Source of the DNA: Terana coerulea
Lineage: Eukaryota; Basidiomycota; Agaricomycetes; Polyporales; Phanerochaetaceae
Assembly: GCA_024811115.1 (NCBI GenBank)
Contig: JAKOGH010000216.1
Location: 310,001 to 374,000 of the forward strand
Direction: 5' to 3'
Length of the DNA stretch: 64,000 nt
Shown: piece by piece, positions 1 to 12,171 of the stretch
How positions within the stretch are numbered: position 1 is the first letter of the stretch
How the letters are laid out: every line of letters starts with the position of its first letter
Program-made: the position numbers and the translations under genes
Notes under the pieces: model-generated
Told to the model about the DNA's origin: nothing
Databases searched by the model: none
The model's input: the letters and a program-made list of their open reading frames with translations, nothing else

Positions 1-3000
1 ACTGTCTGACTCGGCTTCGTTAATTGGGCAGTGACAGTAAACGTTTTAGATTGTCTCAGCGCTTTCGTGCTGTAACATTGTCAGATGACGACCAAGGAAA
101 AGGGCATGAATGCGTACGATATTCTACGAAAGTCCACATAGTCGAGATCTGAATTGACAATCAGCACCAGGGTTATGTCTCTGAACTTCGGTCTTGCGTT
201 CTTCGATTTGGCAGCCGAGACCTCGTCGTCCTCAAATACACCGCAGGTCACAGATAATTCGACCTCCACTGGGCTTGTCCCATCACTTCGAGTGACACTG
301 ATTTCAGTGATCTCCAGAAAATAGCACGGCCATTGCTCCACCACGGAGAGAATTTCGAGCCCAAACGGCGGCCGACGATTCAGTAGCTACGTACACAGGT
401 TGTGAGCAAGCTGATCGTGAGGATTAGTGTTGACCACACACCGCCTCGAGACGTAGTGGGTCTTGCTTCCGGAAAGCATCTATAGTGGTTATTCCGTGCT
501 GCATCAGAACCTGAAATAGGGGTCAGAGAAAGGGGTGGAAAAGATGGCTTGATATACTTTGAGTCTAAGAAGTCCTGTGTAAGACGATATGAAGCGATAG
601 AACACCAATTGCTCACGATTTCTCTCCAATCTGGTCGATTTGACGAAGGACTATCGGCCGGTCCTCCCATGCTTTTGCTGTCAAACACCGCATACTGCGA
701 GAATGTACGTATTTGAAGCATATCCGGTACGCGAATCCCACTCACAGTTCAATCCCATACTTAACCTGAGCTCCGCATTTCCGTGCTATAGCCACTTCAA
801 CCATAGCTATCCCTACTCAGCATACGTCGATGCGTGAAAAATCCAACTCAGCGTACCTCTGCTAATCCGAGAAATATGCCGAAAGACAGTAAGAGCTTCC
901 AAAGAAGGTTGGTTGTCCCCGTTCTTGTATTCTTCAGCCTTCAGATTGATTCCAGCAAGAACGGCCTGTGAATCTGTGAAGGTAGGCCTTGCGAATAAAC
1001 GAGACAGCACTCACCTGAATAATCAGCGAAATCTTGTCAGAAGCCTTCTCGACCTTCTTCATCTTGTATCGAATGTCGTCGTGAGCACGCAGTTTTGTGT
1101 AGATCTGCTTCTCCCCAGAGCGAATCTTAATTTCAGAGAACCTGCCAATCGTTTGTCCATGAGAAGAACGTGCAGACGTCATGGACGCCGCTTACTCTTC
1201 AGCTGAGGCCAGGGCCTCGAGCTAATTGCATATAATCAATGATAGGATAGTCCTATGAGCTGTGACAAGCTCACCATGTCGCGCATCGTAGCCTTGTCCG
1301 GCAGCTTCAATATAAAGTTCATCTAACCCGACGTTAATGGTCGGCGTTGAATAAGTGATGCTTCAATTTACCGTAGATTGGCGTATATAGTACTGTCGGT
1401 GGTTCAGTAACTATCATAGCGCAGAATTCCTGTACGACCCACCTTGCTCATAATATCCCCGAACTCAGTCGAACTCAGCGCGGTGCCATCGCTACTTTCT
1501 GACTCCAGAAGTTGATTTTCCCTTAGCCGCTGTACGCTTTTCACAACCATGTCGTCAATTCGTTCCTGCCACGTTTGATTCCCGTCCTTGCCGATGGCGT
1601 AGTGCTGAGGATTCTTTTGAATGCGTTGAAATAAGAACGAGCTGTGTAACCACTGCTTGGCCGAGTCCAAGCTAGTAATTGTACCCAAACCAATCTCGGA
1701 ATTGATATGCTCGGGAAGATTCATATGTAGGCTGCTCTCGAGGAGGGTTCGACCCTGGGTCAGAGCGCGGTACTTCGCTTCAAGCTCTGATTCGCACATA
1801 ATGACAGCAATGCCTTCCTTGTCTAAGATGATGTAATCAGTGCAATACCTACGCCATGAAGCTCCTGCAAACGAACCGAATTGGGGACGACCCTAAGCAG
1901 CAACTCCTGTGAACATGTTTCCACCACCCGAGATTCTGTTCGCATCAACGTACCGCGCGACCGATCATTTGCATGACGTCCAAGTCAGAATACTCTTTCC
2001 ACGCGGTACCTTGAAACAGCTTGACGCCTTTAATGATGACCGTATGTGCAGCTATACCAGCTGATTAAAGCGAATTATCATGAAAGACAAGATAGCTCAC
2101 GTAAATTCACTCCCACAGCCAAAGTCTGCCGCATGACATCGTCAGCGCTGCTTTGCCTGCGATAGCGATTTGACTCACAGAAGTAGCCACAATGACTCGT
2201 AGCGTTTTCTTGAGAAAGAGATCCTCCGTCGTTCGTCTGTCATCCATAGTCATTCCAGCATGGTGTACTCCTATCCCACAATTTGCGAGTTCTGAACAGA
2301 AGGTTAACTATGCTCATAGCTCGAGGAAATGATGGACGCACTTTCGAGCCGCTTGTCGTGGAAGTTGGTGCCAATTCTGATAGCACTAAGTCTGGGAAGA
2401 TTGCCAGCATCGACGGGGGCCAAACCTACCTCCCGGGCTTCATCCAAGGAAGCTTCATTTTCTTCTGCAGATTGCCTTCGTATTCCTTCATGATCTGCTC
2501 CGCCGAAGCGACCACGCCTATGACAAAGATATGTCGGGTCAAAGCATATCGTAGCAGTTGGAGAGGTTACTCATACCTTTACGGGTTGCGCAGAATATTA
2601 AGACAGGCTTATCAGCCGAGTGTGTTTTCAAGACATCGTAGAGCTTAAAGTCAAGGATCCGTTGGAACTGAAAGTCATTCTGATCCTTCTTCTTGAACAC
2701 AGCAGCGACATGGCGAGTCAACTTGCATGGCCGGTACTCTTCTCCGAACTATGGTGCAGTCAGTAACATGTATGCGACGAAGCGAAAATGCGCTCACTTC
2801 CATAACCATGGCAGGTCCGCCACAGAGTCCATTTCCAATCCAAGCAGCAACGTCTTGAATGTTAGGGACAGTGGCCGAGACAAGGACGAAACGGACGGAA
2901 TTGCCACGGAATTTCATGCGAGAAATGACTACTTCCAGAGTACTCCCGCGAGACTCATTCAGTATATGCACCTAAACATTTAGGTGAGCAGAATCTTCGC

Positions 3001-4628
3001 CGGAAAGCTACGGCATGCCCTACCTCATCGACCAAGAAGAGCTGGATCTGAGACAGAATTTGTTCATGGTCTTCCCTATGCCCGTTCTAGTGTTCAGTCT
3101 ACGCGCGCGGATGATAGCATAACATGTACGAACCAACTTCTCGTAAGGCTGTCCCACTTTTCACCAGTCGTAACACTTCAGTAGTGTTAGCTAGCTCTGT
3201 GAAGGTGGGAAGGTGCAGCCGAAGCAGTACGACATACATGACCGTCGCATTTTTGGCGTCTCCCCAAGCGCTTTTCCCAAAATGTACGGTGTCTCCAGTA
3301 AGCTCGCAGCCTAAAACTAGTTTAGCATGCGCATACACACAACTTTCCACGTCACAAGCTCACAGTTGATGCCAAGAGACTGGAATTTAGTTGTCCATTC
3401 ACGATGCTTCTCCGCACAAAGAGCCTGAACACATGGTTTAGCGCACCTAGGGAGTCACATTCATCCATGCTGCACCAACCTTCGTGGGAGCGACGTAGAT
3501 GCACTTCGATTGGTGACCGGAGTTGCTGGCTTTCATGAGCATTCGGATGATCGCCAGCTCAAATAGCACCGTTTTCCCACTTCCAGTAGGAGCTGGAGCG
3601 TACTGTGAGATTCATATAATCTCGCGTATGAAACTACTCACCGCTCACGACCTAGGATTTGAAGCCTTGGTCAGCCAGCCGTGTTTCACAGACATATCCA
3701 CGTACCATGTTGTCGTCGGTATTCATCACCTGCACGAAGTGACATCAGCCACAGTGCAGAACAACAGCATATATGCGCACCATTTCGTAACAAGTCGACT
3801 GTACGGCGTTGAATACACCGAACTTGAAGAGAGCACGGTACATATCCGCTGATCATGCGCAACCACTCAGTATATGCGTCACTCTAGGACAGTGCTATCC
3901 GTGACAGTAATCATGCGCACTCACGGAGGTCTGAGGTAGGCCGTAGGCGTATACCATGAGAGTTTCGAGGATATGAACCTCGGGTAGAGGCTTGCAAGCT
4001 GGCTGTGTCTGTTGTACCATGTTGATTTTCATGTACGCTGCGATGGGGAGGTCCGGATGGACCAGGCTGGTATGTTATGGAGGCATGTGAGGGTTGCCTC
4101 ACTAAAATCAGGATATTTAAGCACTCTCACACCCGCTGAAGTTCTTGTGGATGTGTACTTACTCCGCTGTGTGCTTGCCACATAGTTACTGCGCTGCTCG
4201 GATGGCCCTGAATATAGCATATTTCTCGGAGAAGGGACGACCTCATTGCCGGCAGGCACTACATCCCAGGCCCCTTGAGGAGCTGCGTTTTGATATGAAG
4301 TACTTCCATCTTGGTGTGAACTCTGACTGGGGTGGTACTGAAACTGGGAACTGCTTCGATGCTGGCTGGGGCACGCGCTGGGGGGCATGGAGAAGAGAAC
4401 CCTAACGGTTTTGATTAGTTTTGGTTTGCGAAATAGCGAGAAGGGTTAGTTCGACGCACTTGTGTCGTCTTCGTAGTCCTCAATCTCATCATACGCCGTG
4501 TAACTCGCGAAATGAGTGTTTTCCGCCGGCCGGGCATAACTTTCATGTTGTTCCCCAAAGGAGTACTCTTCATCGTCAAGAATATCCTCTAGACCGTACT
4601 GGCGTGCAAGGTCGTCGTAGTCGTCCAT
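1..4628 (-). CDS. MER3: MER3/HFM1-type meiotic DNA helicase, 5' part (continues past left edge)
   Basis: Ski2-like superfamily 2 helicase of the MER3/HFM1 group, which in other eukaryotes promotes meiotic crossovers. I see an acidic N-terminus starting MDDYDDLARQYGLEDILDD at 4628, a Walker A motif APTGSGKT encoded near 3575-3600, the DEVH box, and motif III in FVLVSATVPN near 2870-2900. A Sec63-like region follows and runs to the window edge (for example 1404-1799 and 81-344). Many short introns break the gene. One lies inside the DEVH box (VDE before, VHILNE after, about 2970-3030). The start is the first ATG of the acidic exon; the 3' end is outside the window. It is transcribed divergently from CKS1 with only 241 bases between the start codons. 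Exon borders were not all resolved. Family assignment is strong; the meiotic role is inferred from homologues. Confidence 0.85.
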
Positions 4629-4869
4629 CCTGAAGAGCGAGAGCAAGATGACGGTCTGGAACAATCCGCGGAACGATAGCACGGCGCCCGAAAGCGCGAA
4701 ACAACGCGTTTGTTCCGTTATCACGTGGCTGGTCTCGTTTAATGGGCGCTTGATCCGGCCTCACGTCTATCGCGCCGTCACTCCGTCCCTCGACTTCCTC
4801 AAGCTTCACATCTTCTTCCACACATCCGTTCTTCCCTTGTGGCGCAAAGCGCAAATTCTGTCTCAAGAT
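4629..4869. promoter_or_regulatory. Bidirectional promoter between MER3 helicase and CKS1
   Basis: These 241 bases separate two divergent start codons, so both promoters must lie here or overlap the 5' ends of the two genes. I see no clear TATA box. Sharing a promoter region between a meiotic helicase and a cell-cycle kinase adaptor may permit co-regulation, which is inference only. Confidence 0.5.
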
Positions 4870-5377
4870 ATGGCGAAATCAAATCAGAAAGACCTTGAGC
4901 AGGCCAAGCTTGAGGAATACATCGAAAAGTTAGTTGGTCTTTCATGTGTATGGGAAGTACTCCATGAACATTAACTCGATCGCCCCTGCAGAATACACTA
5001 CTCAGACAGATACTCTGACGATTACTACGAATATCGTCACGTTATCTTGCCAAAGCCGCTCTTCAAGATGATCCCGAAGAACTTCTTCAACCCAGATAAC
5101 ACAGGCACACTTCGACTACTGTCAGAGAAGGAGTGGCGAGGGATAGGTATCACACAGAGTCTTGGATGGGAGCACTACGAAGTACACGGTACGCGCAATG
5201 TAATCGCCTCTGGCCTCGGGTCGCTTATGTAGGATGTTCTGCCCAGCACCGGAGCCACATGTACTCCTCTTCCGACGTGCAAAGAACTTTGACGACGAGA
5301 TGAGGCGGCTGCAACAGGAGCAGATGGCCCAGCAGCATAGTCTGAAGGCGAAGCTCGCGCCAAGACGGAAGGTGTAG
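4870..5377 (+). CDS. CKS1: Cyclin-dependent kinase regulatory subunit CKS1/Suc1
   Basis: Small adaptor that binds cyclin-dependent kinases and phosphorylated substrates. Three exons (4870-4928, 4992-5188, 5247-5377) give 128 residues. The family signatures are intact: [20 protein letters not shown] at the N-terminal side, the beta-hinge region [18 protein letters not shown], then LLFRR. The C-terminal tail is basic and glutamine-rich (about 30 residues past the core). The start at 4870 follows the normal CKS length upstream of the HYSDRY motif. Both introns are GT-AG and phase-consistent. The gene is divergent from MER3 and lies upstream of the M16 protease on the same strand. Confidence 0.95.
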
Positions 5378-5904
5378 CAGTGGATATTGGGTCGTCGCTT
5401 GCCCGTGTATTATGTTCGCCCTCTTTTGTTCTTCGCTTTCCTGCAGGATCCGCTCTCTCTTTGGGGTTGTCGTCGCATACGGACTTTTCATTCTCGATAG
5501 TCTCTGATGTACGTTATCCGACGCTTTGTTATGCATCTATACCACGCCATCTCTCGTACCCTTCCTTGCCACGTCTGGACCCACTTATCCTTTCTCAGTC
5601 TCGTATACCGGTACCCCTGCAACGTCCTGACTCGTGAATATGTAAACGGTATCCATTCGCATCCTCGCACCCTCCTGAAACAATTGTAGAAGTGGGTCGT
5701 GCGACCGGCGAAGTGCGGGGCTATTGTCGGCGTGCGCTCGCGGCAGCGGCGGAATGGACTGAGGCTAGACCGCGAGGGTACTCGGCGTCGATCACAAACT
5801 TTGCTTTTGACCTACCGCGTCGTGCTTTGCGTGGGGTACGTACGCCAGCTATTGCCTTTGTAAGTCGGTGCGGCCGCCCAAGGCAGGAGGTAGAAGAATA
5901 ATAA
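5378..5904. other. CKS1 3' region and protease promoter, no gene seen
   Basis: The first part must hold the 3' untranslated region of CKS1 and the rest the promoter of the M16 protease. Short open frames on both strands have no recognisable content. No repeat was noticed. Confidence 0.5.
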
Positions 5905-8900
5905 ATGCAGCGCCTTCTTCTCCCCAGCCGTCTTCTTACTTCCCTCATTCCCTCATCCCGACGACTTCCACGCAATCACTCTCAACGACGCTGGGCGGGA
6001 CCCATGACGCTGCTTCATCGCTTGGCTTCTACCATGACCTCGTCTACATCTTCAGAATGGACCCACGTCCAGCCAAAAGCTGTACCACCCTACCACGTCT
6101 ACACAAAACCTATCCAGAAATCTCCACAGGATGACCGCGAATATAGGGTAATAAAGCTCGAGAATGGTCTGGAGGCTATGCTGGTTCACGATGTGAAGGC
6201 CGACAAGGCCGCCGCAAGTTTGGATGTCGGTGTCGGACACCTGTTCGATCCTGTAAGTTCTGCCAGACTACAGTTCACTCACTGTATAGCCCTAACCTGT
6301 GCCAGGATGACATGCCTGGCCTGGCTCACTTTGTGAGCATCTCTTGTTCATGGTGCGTCACGAAATATTCGTATTGTGCACGCTAGCTCAAAGGAACTCC
6401 AGGGAACTGAGTTGTATCCAAAAGAGAACGAGTATTCTGAAGTAAGGCATTTCTGCCATGACCCCTGATGTTGTGCTTACGCGTCGGTAGTACCTGGCCA
6501 AAAATAACGGACACTCCAACGCATACACCGGTACTACGAACACGAACTACTACTTCAACGTCTCTACTGCTGCACTCCCGGGTGCCCTCGCGCGCTTTGC
6601 GGCGTTCTTCCATTGTCCCCTCTTCGCGCCATCTTGCACCTCCCGCGAACTGAATGCCGTCAACTCCGAGCACAAGAAGAACTTCCAGTCCGACATTTGG
6701 CGCATGTTCCAGCTCAACAAGCACCTGACCAAGCCTGGGCACCCCTGGAGCAAGTTCGGAAGCGGCAACATCGAGAGTTTAACGAAGGCCGCGAAGGAAC
6801 TGCAGAAGAAGGGCCTGCTGAAGTCCACGAACGGCACCCCTGCTCGATCTGGCGCGAGCAGCCTCGCTGCTACTCCTCTTGCTTCTCGCGCGGCATCACC
6901 AGCTCCGTCTACGGCTTCGACTGGCAGCGAGCAGCTCGAGGGTGACGGTGGACCGGTTGGCCGTGAGGTCCGGCGCAGGCTCGTCGAATGGTGGCAGACG
7001 GAGTATTCAGCAAACCGAATGCGTCTATGCGTGGTCGGCAAAGGTACGACGACATCCCACCTAAGTTTAGAATGTATACCGACGGCTATGCAAATATAGA
7101 ATCCCTGGATGAACTCTCGGAGATGGTCAGCAAGCTGTTCTCGCCGGTTTCGCGCGGAGACGTAGAACCCTTACCCGTAATAGACGGCCATCCTTTCGGC
7201 GAAAATGAATCTGGGGTAAGCATGCTCTGTACCCACGAGCATTACCATATACTTATTCATCGGATGGCTAGACTCTGGTGTCCGCTCAAACAATAATGGA
7301 CTTCCATGCCATTGAGATGTCTTTCCCGTTGGCCGATCAAACACCGTTATGGCGTCGCGAACCTGCAAATTTTGTCGCACATTTCATTGGACATGAGGGC
7401 CCTGGCTCCTTGCACTCGTATCTGAAGAGTAAGGGATGGATAACCGCGCTCAGCGCCGGTACGCAGCCCTTGGCGAGAGGCTTTGCTATGTTCCGGGTCA
7501 CCATACAATTCACCAAAGAGGGTTTTGGTACGTGAATCACGTGTCTTCAAATCATTTATATGTTGAATCCTTGTTAGAGCATTACAATGAAGTCATCCTG
7601 TCTGTCTTCAAGTACTTCAGGGTGATGCGCGACTCTCCCCTGCCGGCTTGGTACCAGCACGAGATCGCCGAAATCCGCAACATCCGCTTCCGCTTCCAGG
7701 AGAAGCGTTCCCCGGACGACTACGCTACCTGGATAGCGGAGCACATGGCCTGGCCCATTCCCCGTGATCATATGTTGTCGGGTCCGCACCTGGTGGAGGA
7801 CTGGAAGGATAAGGACGGCGAGAAGGAAGTGCGGGACATGCTGGATAGCTTTACGGTGGAGAACAGCCGTGTGCTGCTTATGGCGAAGAAGGAAGAGCAC
7901 GAACGAGTCAGAGGCCCGGTTGATTGGCAGCAGGAGCCTATTTACGGTACGCCGTATCGGGTAGAGCGATTCGATACAACGTTCATCACAGAGGTAGGTG
8001 CATGTCGAATGTCATTTATCGATGTGCTGACTGATTATTTGTAGGCGGAGAAGCCGAACGGTATCTCGGAGCTTCACCTTCCCGGTCCTAACGAGTTCAT
8101 TCCTACCAACCTCGACGTCGACAAGAAGACGATCGAGAACCTGTCGGAACGGCCTACACTGATTCGCAGCACACCTACCTCAGCGCTCTGGCACAAGAAA
8201 GATGACCGTTTCTGGGTGCCCAAGGCTCAGATTATCATCGAGATGCGCACGTACGTTGTTCCTTTCCTTCTATTGGTCGAGCTGAGAGGCTAACTGTATG
8301 CGCCAGACCTGTGGCATATGAGTCTCCCCGGGCTTCCGCAATGACTCGCCTCTTCACGGAGCTTGTCACAGACTCGCTTACGGAGTACTCCTATGACGCC
8401 GACCTCGCCGACCTCACGTATCAATTTGCATCCCACAACCTGGGCGTGTTCGTGACGCTGAGCGGGTACAACGATAAGCTGGATGTTCTGGCGAAGGTTG
8501 TCTTTGAGAAGGCAAGGCATCTTGTGGTGGATCCCGACAGACTGCATGTTATCAAGTCTGCTGTAAGTGAATTTTCTTTTGCAGACATGTATGTTCTGAC
8601 CAAAGCCCACTGATAGGTCATTCGTGATTGGCAAAACTTCTTCATGAACCAACCATACAGGATATCGGACTATTATGCTCGGTATCTCATGACAGAGAAG
8701 CAATGGCCTCTGGCCGAGAAGCTCACCCAAATATCCTGTAAGTCAACGAAATGTATACCAACTTCTATCGATTAATTGTACCATCATCGCCTCTAGCTGT
8801 TACTGCCGAGGAGCTGCAGACACACATCACCAAGCTTTTGACGAATGTGCAGATACGCAGCCTAGTAGTGGGCAACATGTACAAGGATGTAAGAGGTTGC

Positions 8901-10095
8901 TTGTCTTCAACTTTACACAGCCGCTGACGTTCACTCTAGGAGGCCATACGCCTGCTTGAGACGGCGGAGCAAGCGCTGCAATCATCGGCCGCTGCTCAGT
9001 CAATAGATGAGCGTGGACTTGTACCACCAACTGGTGGGTAAATCTCAGCACTCCTACGCAACTGACGTACTAATCCCGCCGCAGGCGTCAACTCGGTGTG
9101 GCCAGCCCCCGTTCCCAACCCAAACGAGCCCAACTCGGCGTTGTCATATTATGTCCACTTCGGCAGTCAGCTACAGCCTAAACCGCGCGTCACCGCGGCG
9201 CTGCTCACCCAGATCCTCTCCGAACCCGCGTTCAACATCCTCCGCACGCGCGAGCAACTCGGCTATATCGTCAGCTGCAGCCAGTGGAACATCCCCGGGA
9301 ACGCTGAGGCAGGTATGAGGATCATTGTCCAGAGCGAGCGCACGCCGGAGTTCCTCGAGGAGCGCGTAGACGCGTTCTTGGACGAGATGCAAGAGACTCT
9401 GGTGGGCATAGCGGAGGAGGAGTTTTCGGAGCACAAGAAGGGGCTGGAGAAGAGGTGGACGGAAGATCTGAAGAACCTCAGAGAGGAGGCGAACCGGTAT
9501 TGGGCAGAGATTGACAGCGGATACCTTGATTTTTTCAGACGTACGTCATCATCCGCTTTCGTTATAGTTACAGGCTCACCATTCTACAGGGAAAACAAAC
9601 GTGGAGGTGCTCCAGGAGGTCACCAAAAACGACGTGCTCGCGCTCTTCAAGAGTCATGTGCACTACGCCTCGCCGACCCGCGCCAAGCTCGCGGTGCACC
9701 TCAAGGCGCAGAAGCCGCGGGCGAAGCAGGTCAGTGAGGCGGCCGTCGCCGCGTTCGCGGACAGCGTCGCGCAGACCGCGCCGGCGGTGGACACCACGAA
9801 ATGGCGCGAAGAGCTCTTCGCGAGCGGCGAGCCCGCGCTCACGCAGGCGACCGCGTACTGGCACGGGCTGCTGACAGACAAAGATGCGGGGCTTTCCGAG
9901 GACGATGCGAAGGAGCTGCTCGCGACGCTGCCGATTCTGGCGGCGTCGTCCCCGGCGCTGGCGGACTACGAGGGCAAGCTGCGGGACGGCACAGTGCTCA
10001 TCGAGGACGCCAAGGCGTTCCGCGCAAGTGCGACGCTGACGGCGGCGCCGCATCCGGTTGTGGAGTGGGGAGATCTCCCGGTGTCGAAGTTGTGA
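5905..10095 (+). CDS. Insulin-degrading enzyme / Ste23-type M16A metalloprotease, apparent frameshift
   Basis: Inverzincin M16A protease of about 1,100 residues; homologues cleave short peptides and, in yeast, help mature a-pheromone. From the first ATG the N-terminus (MQRLLLPSRLL...) is arginine-rich and could be a mitochondrial presequence; later in-frame ATGs exist. The zinc site should read HFCEH just after DDMPGLA near 6325-6335, but the DNA has CAC TTT GTG AGC, one T short, so the frame breaks inside the motif. The frame is correct again in LLFM|GTELYPKENEYSE once one base is added. The third zinc ligand region RELNAVNSEHKKN is present (about 6640-6690), as are the C-terminal motif TREQLGYIV (about 9250-9275) and the M16C domains. 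About twelve short introns are seen. The stop is at 10093. The missing base is most simply a homopolymer error; otherwise the enzyme would be inactive. Confidence 0.88.
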
Positions 10096-10500
10096 GAGAG
10101 GCTGTGTTTTGGACTCTGTAGATTATAATGCACCTGTACATTATCCTCTGCCATAAGGTACCTTAGACGCAAAATGATTATTGACGTACTATCGTAAAGT
10201 GTCCGCTTCACCGAGTTCCGCGGCGCCCATACAACATACTGTGTAGGAGTGCCGCTAGCGGTGCATGCTATAAGCTGGGCCAGATATGCTTTATCACAAG
10301 ATATTATACACTTCACGGGGTGTCGTCGCATCATCCGTCGGTAGGCGTTCGTTTATACAGCAGAAGCAGAATTCTCGGCTTGACCTCCACCAACCTCGTA
10401 ATGCTAGGAGAGGTTGAATATACTTTCGACGACGTTGAGTGCAGTCGGAATGCTGTTCGGAGTACTGGTCGTGACCACCGCTTTGTCTGGAATTTGAATC
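10096..10500. other. Intergenic region after the M16 protease
   Basis: Holds the protease 3' untranslated region. No coding region or repeat was recognised. Confidence 0.4.
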
Positions 10501-10510
10501 TCACGACTCG

Positions 10511-10562
10511 GAGGCGCCAACGCCACAATGGTGGTCCGTGCGCGCGCGCCAGCGGTATATAA
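10511..10562 (+). promoter_or_regulatory. Candidate snRNA promoter: palindromic upstream element and TATA box
   Basis: A TATATAA box lies at 10556-10562, 34 bases before the RNA 5' end. Upstream is CCACAATGGTGGTCCGTGCG (about 10522-10541), beginning with inverted arms CCAC/GTGG. Both are kept, at the same TATA spacing, in the inverted copy near 46.84-46.89 kb although flanking bases differ (about 85% identity here against about 99% inside the RNA). This fits a proximal sequence element plus TATA arrangement. Confidence 0.5.
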
Positions 10563-10589
10563 CCCTTGCCTCGCCCTTCTGAACACCTC

Positions 10590-10763
10590 ATACTTACCTT
10601 GATGGCACAGGCCCCTTCACCTACCTGGGTTTGTGGGCCGTGGGGGCCATCCATAGCACGGCGACCCTGTCCTCAGAGGGACCCTGCGGTTTGTACGGGC
10701 TTCGGCTCGTGCACCGTCTCAATATTTTCCAGTTCTGTTTCGGCCCTCGGGCTGGGCAGGCCC
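10590..10763 (+). ncRNA. Candidate U1 snRNA gene, copy A
   Basis: The RNA begins ATACTTACCT, the U1 5' end that pairs with 5' splice sites (complement of AGGTAAGTAT). Its length to the T-run is about 173 bases, close to the usual U1 size. From 10687 a strong hairpin with a TTCG loop matches the position of stem-loop III. It is followed by an Sm-like stretch CAATATTTTCC (about 10720-10730), a last hairpin (about 10736-10761) and then a run of nine T. A second copy is nearly identical. The canonical U1-70K loop (GAUCANGAAG) was not found, which is the main weakness. Alternatives are a divergent U1-like RNA or another small RNA. Confidence 0.6.
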
Positions 10764-11985
10764 TTTTTTTTTGGGTCCCAAAGCGCCTCTAACCCTAACC
10801 CTATTTAACTACCAGATGCAGTAGATTTCTGCTTATGAAATAAGTTTTACGCTTAGATTCAAGGGGGATGCAAAATAAAATCCTATACGTGAGGCCATAA
10901 AATCCGAATAACGGCCCTTGGGGGACCCCCTCCCCTTCGGCACATTACGATCATTCACACGGCCTATATATGGCGTGTCGGATCAAGTTTTGCGCGGCCG
11001 GCAGTGGACGGCAGTGCCCGCCGCACTCGGTCACGTCGAGAACTCCTTCTTCCTTTGCTCATGTTGTAGGTACAAGCTGTGCGAAGCAACTCAGTGTTTT
11101 ACTTTGGACCTTCAGCAGGCTAATGCCATGAAATTAATATTTGTCAGAGCTAGTAAACCATCAACGATATGAGTTCAGCTCAGACCAGCAAGTACAATGT
11201 CCCTGAGCTGTAAACATTGTTACTGTGTTATATTGCTCAACCCATGTCACCCAGCATACGATAGAGCTGTCAGTAGCTGGTACTTGTCCTCTGACGGATT
11301 CTCAACTGAGGTGTCGGCACGGCAAGAAGAACATTATTACTCTAGTGACTTGTCACCGTCACTAAGTTGAAGCAAGTAGATAAGTATAAGTAATAGTGTG
11401 ACCATTACTTATCCAATCCAACCACAACGAGCTCTTGGGCCTAGAAAGACGCATAAAAGAGGCTTGCGTGTTCGTAAAAGTCATGTACGAGCTATTTGAA
11501 GCGGCGAAAACACCATACTATGAGTTTATATACTCTGGAAAAATCCCGGATAACCCCCTCAAGGGACCCCCTCCCTGCCCCATGTCAGGGCGCTTACGGG
11601 TGCATGCCCCTTGCTTGGATTTGAGAGGCCGTGCGCGCCAGACTGTTTGAGATCTTGCGACTTCCTTCACGCCATGGCTATCTCACTCGATGTACGCGAT
11701 AAGTAATAACGACGGCCCTCGACGGCGAACCTGGCCTGGATGTTGTTACAAAGCCTCAGTGCTCACCATTGAAAGCTTCGCCGTCTGTGACCACAGATGC
11801 TTACTCTCTGCATCTGCGCCACATCACTTGCCTCTCACTAGCGTGTCGCAAATAACATGTTGGTGGGAAAAATCCCAACAGGCCCACCACTAGCGACTCG
11901 GAGCACCTCCGACGCGGAGGGCCATCAACGGAGTCGCCTGCTTGCTAAGCAGACGACCGCGACGAATGTACCGTGCTTAGCAATC
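10764..11985. other. 1.2-kb intergenic region with a telomere-like motif and a hairpin
   Basis: Directly after the snRNA candidate is CTAACCCTAACCCT (10789-10802), the TTAGGG telomere repeat in short form, also present after the other copy. Around 11386-11413 a perfect 9-base inverted repeat (ATAAGTAAT / ATTACTTAT) is flanked by GATAAG-like sites. Short open frames (for example 11435-11650) are unrecognised. No gene can be supported. Confidence 0.4.
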
Positions 11986-11990
11986 CCCTC

Positions 11991-12070
11991 GGTCGCGTCA
12001 TCACTTGGCTGGTGTCCGTGCAGCGTATATGAGACCCACGCGGTCGCCCGCTCCTGGTCTCACCTATAAA
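11991..12070 (+). promoter_or_regulatory. Promoter of glutathione transferase 1: shared 12-mer and TATA box
   Basis: GGTCGCGTCATC (11991-12002) is followed 63 bases later by TATAAA (12065-12070). The same 12-mer and a TATA box occur upstream of the tandem copy at 13703-13714 and 13785-13792. The TATA box overlaps an ATG at 12070, so that ATG should lie upstream of the transcript; this argues for the start at 12172. Confidence 0.55.
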
Positions 12071-12171
12071 TGCTAGCCACTGCACGCAGGCTCCTTCCCA
12101 GACTCACCGGCTCTCTCACCTACACACCCCTCTCACGTACACACACATCTACATACTCTAGAACACGAAGT

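Noticed and set aside
10789..10802. Telomerase RNA template or internal telomere
   Set aside because: Only two heptads are present, and two copies of such a gene would be unusual; no pseudoknot or other core was recognised.
10566..10808. Protein-coding frame in the repeated segment at 10.6 and 46.7 kb
   Set aside because: The two frames differ by one-base changes in the T-run, the peptide has no domain, and the conserved block starts exactly at a U1-like RNA 5' end with a TATA box at fixed distance.
12070..12171. In-frame N-terminal extension of glutathione transferase 1 as the main start
   Set aside because: Its ATG overlaps the TATA box, so the normal transcript should begin downstream; kept only as a finding.
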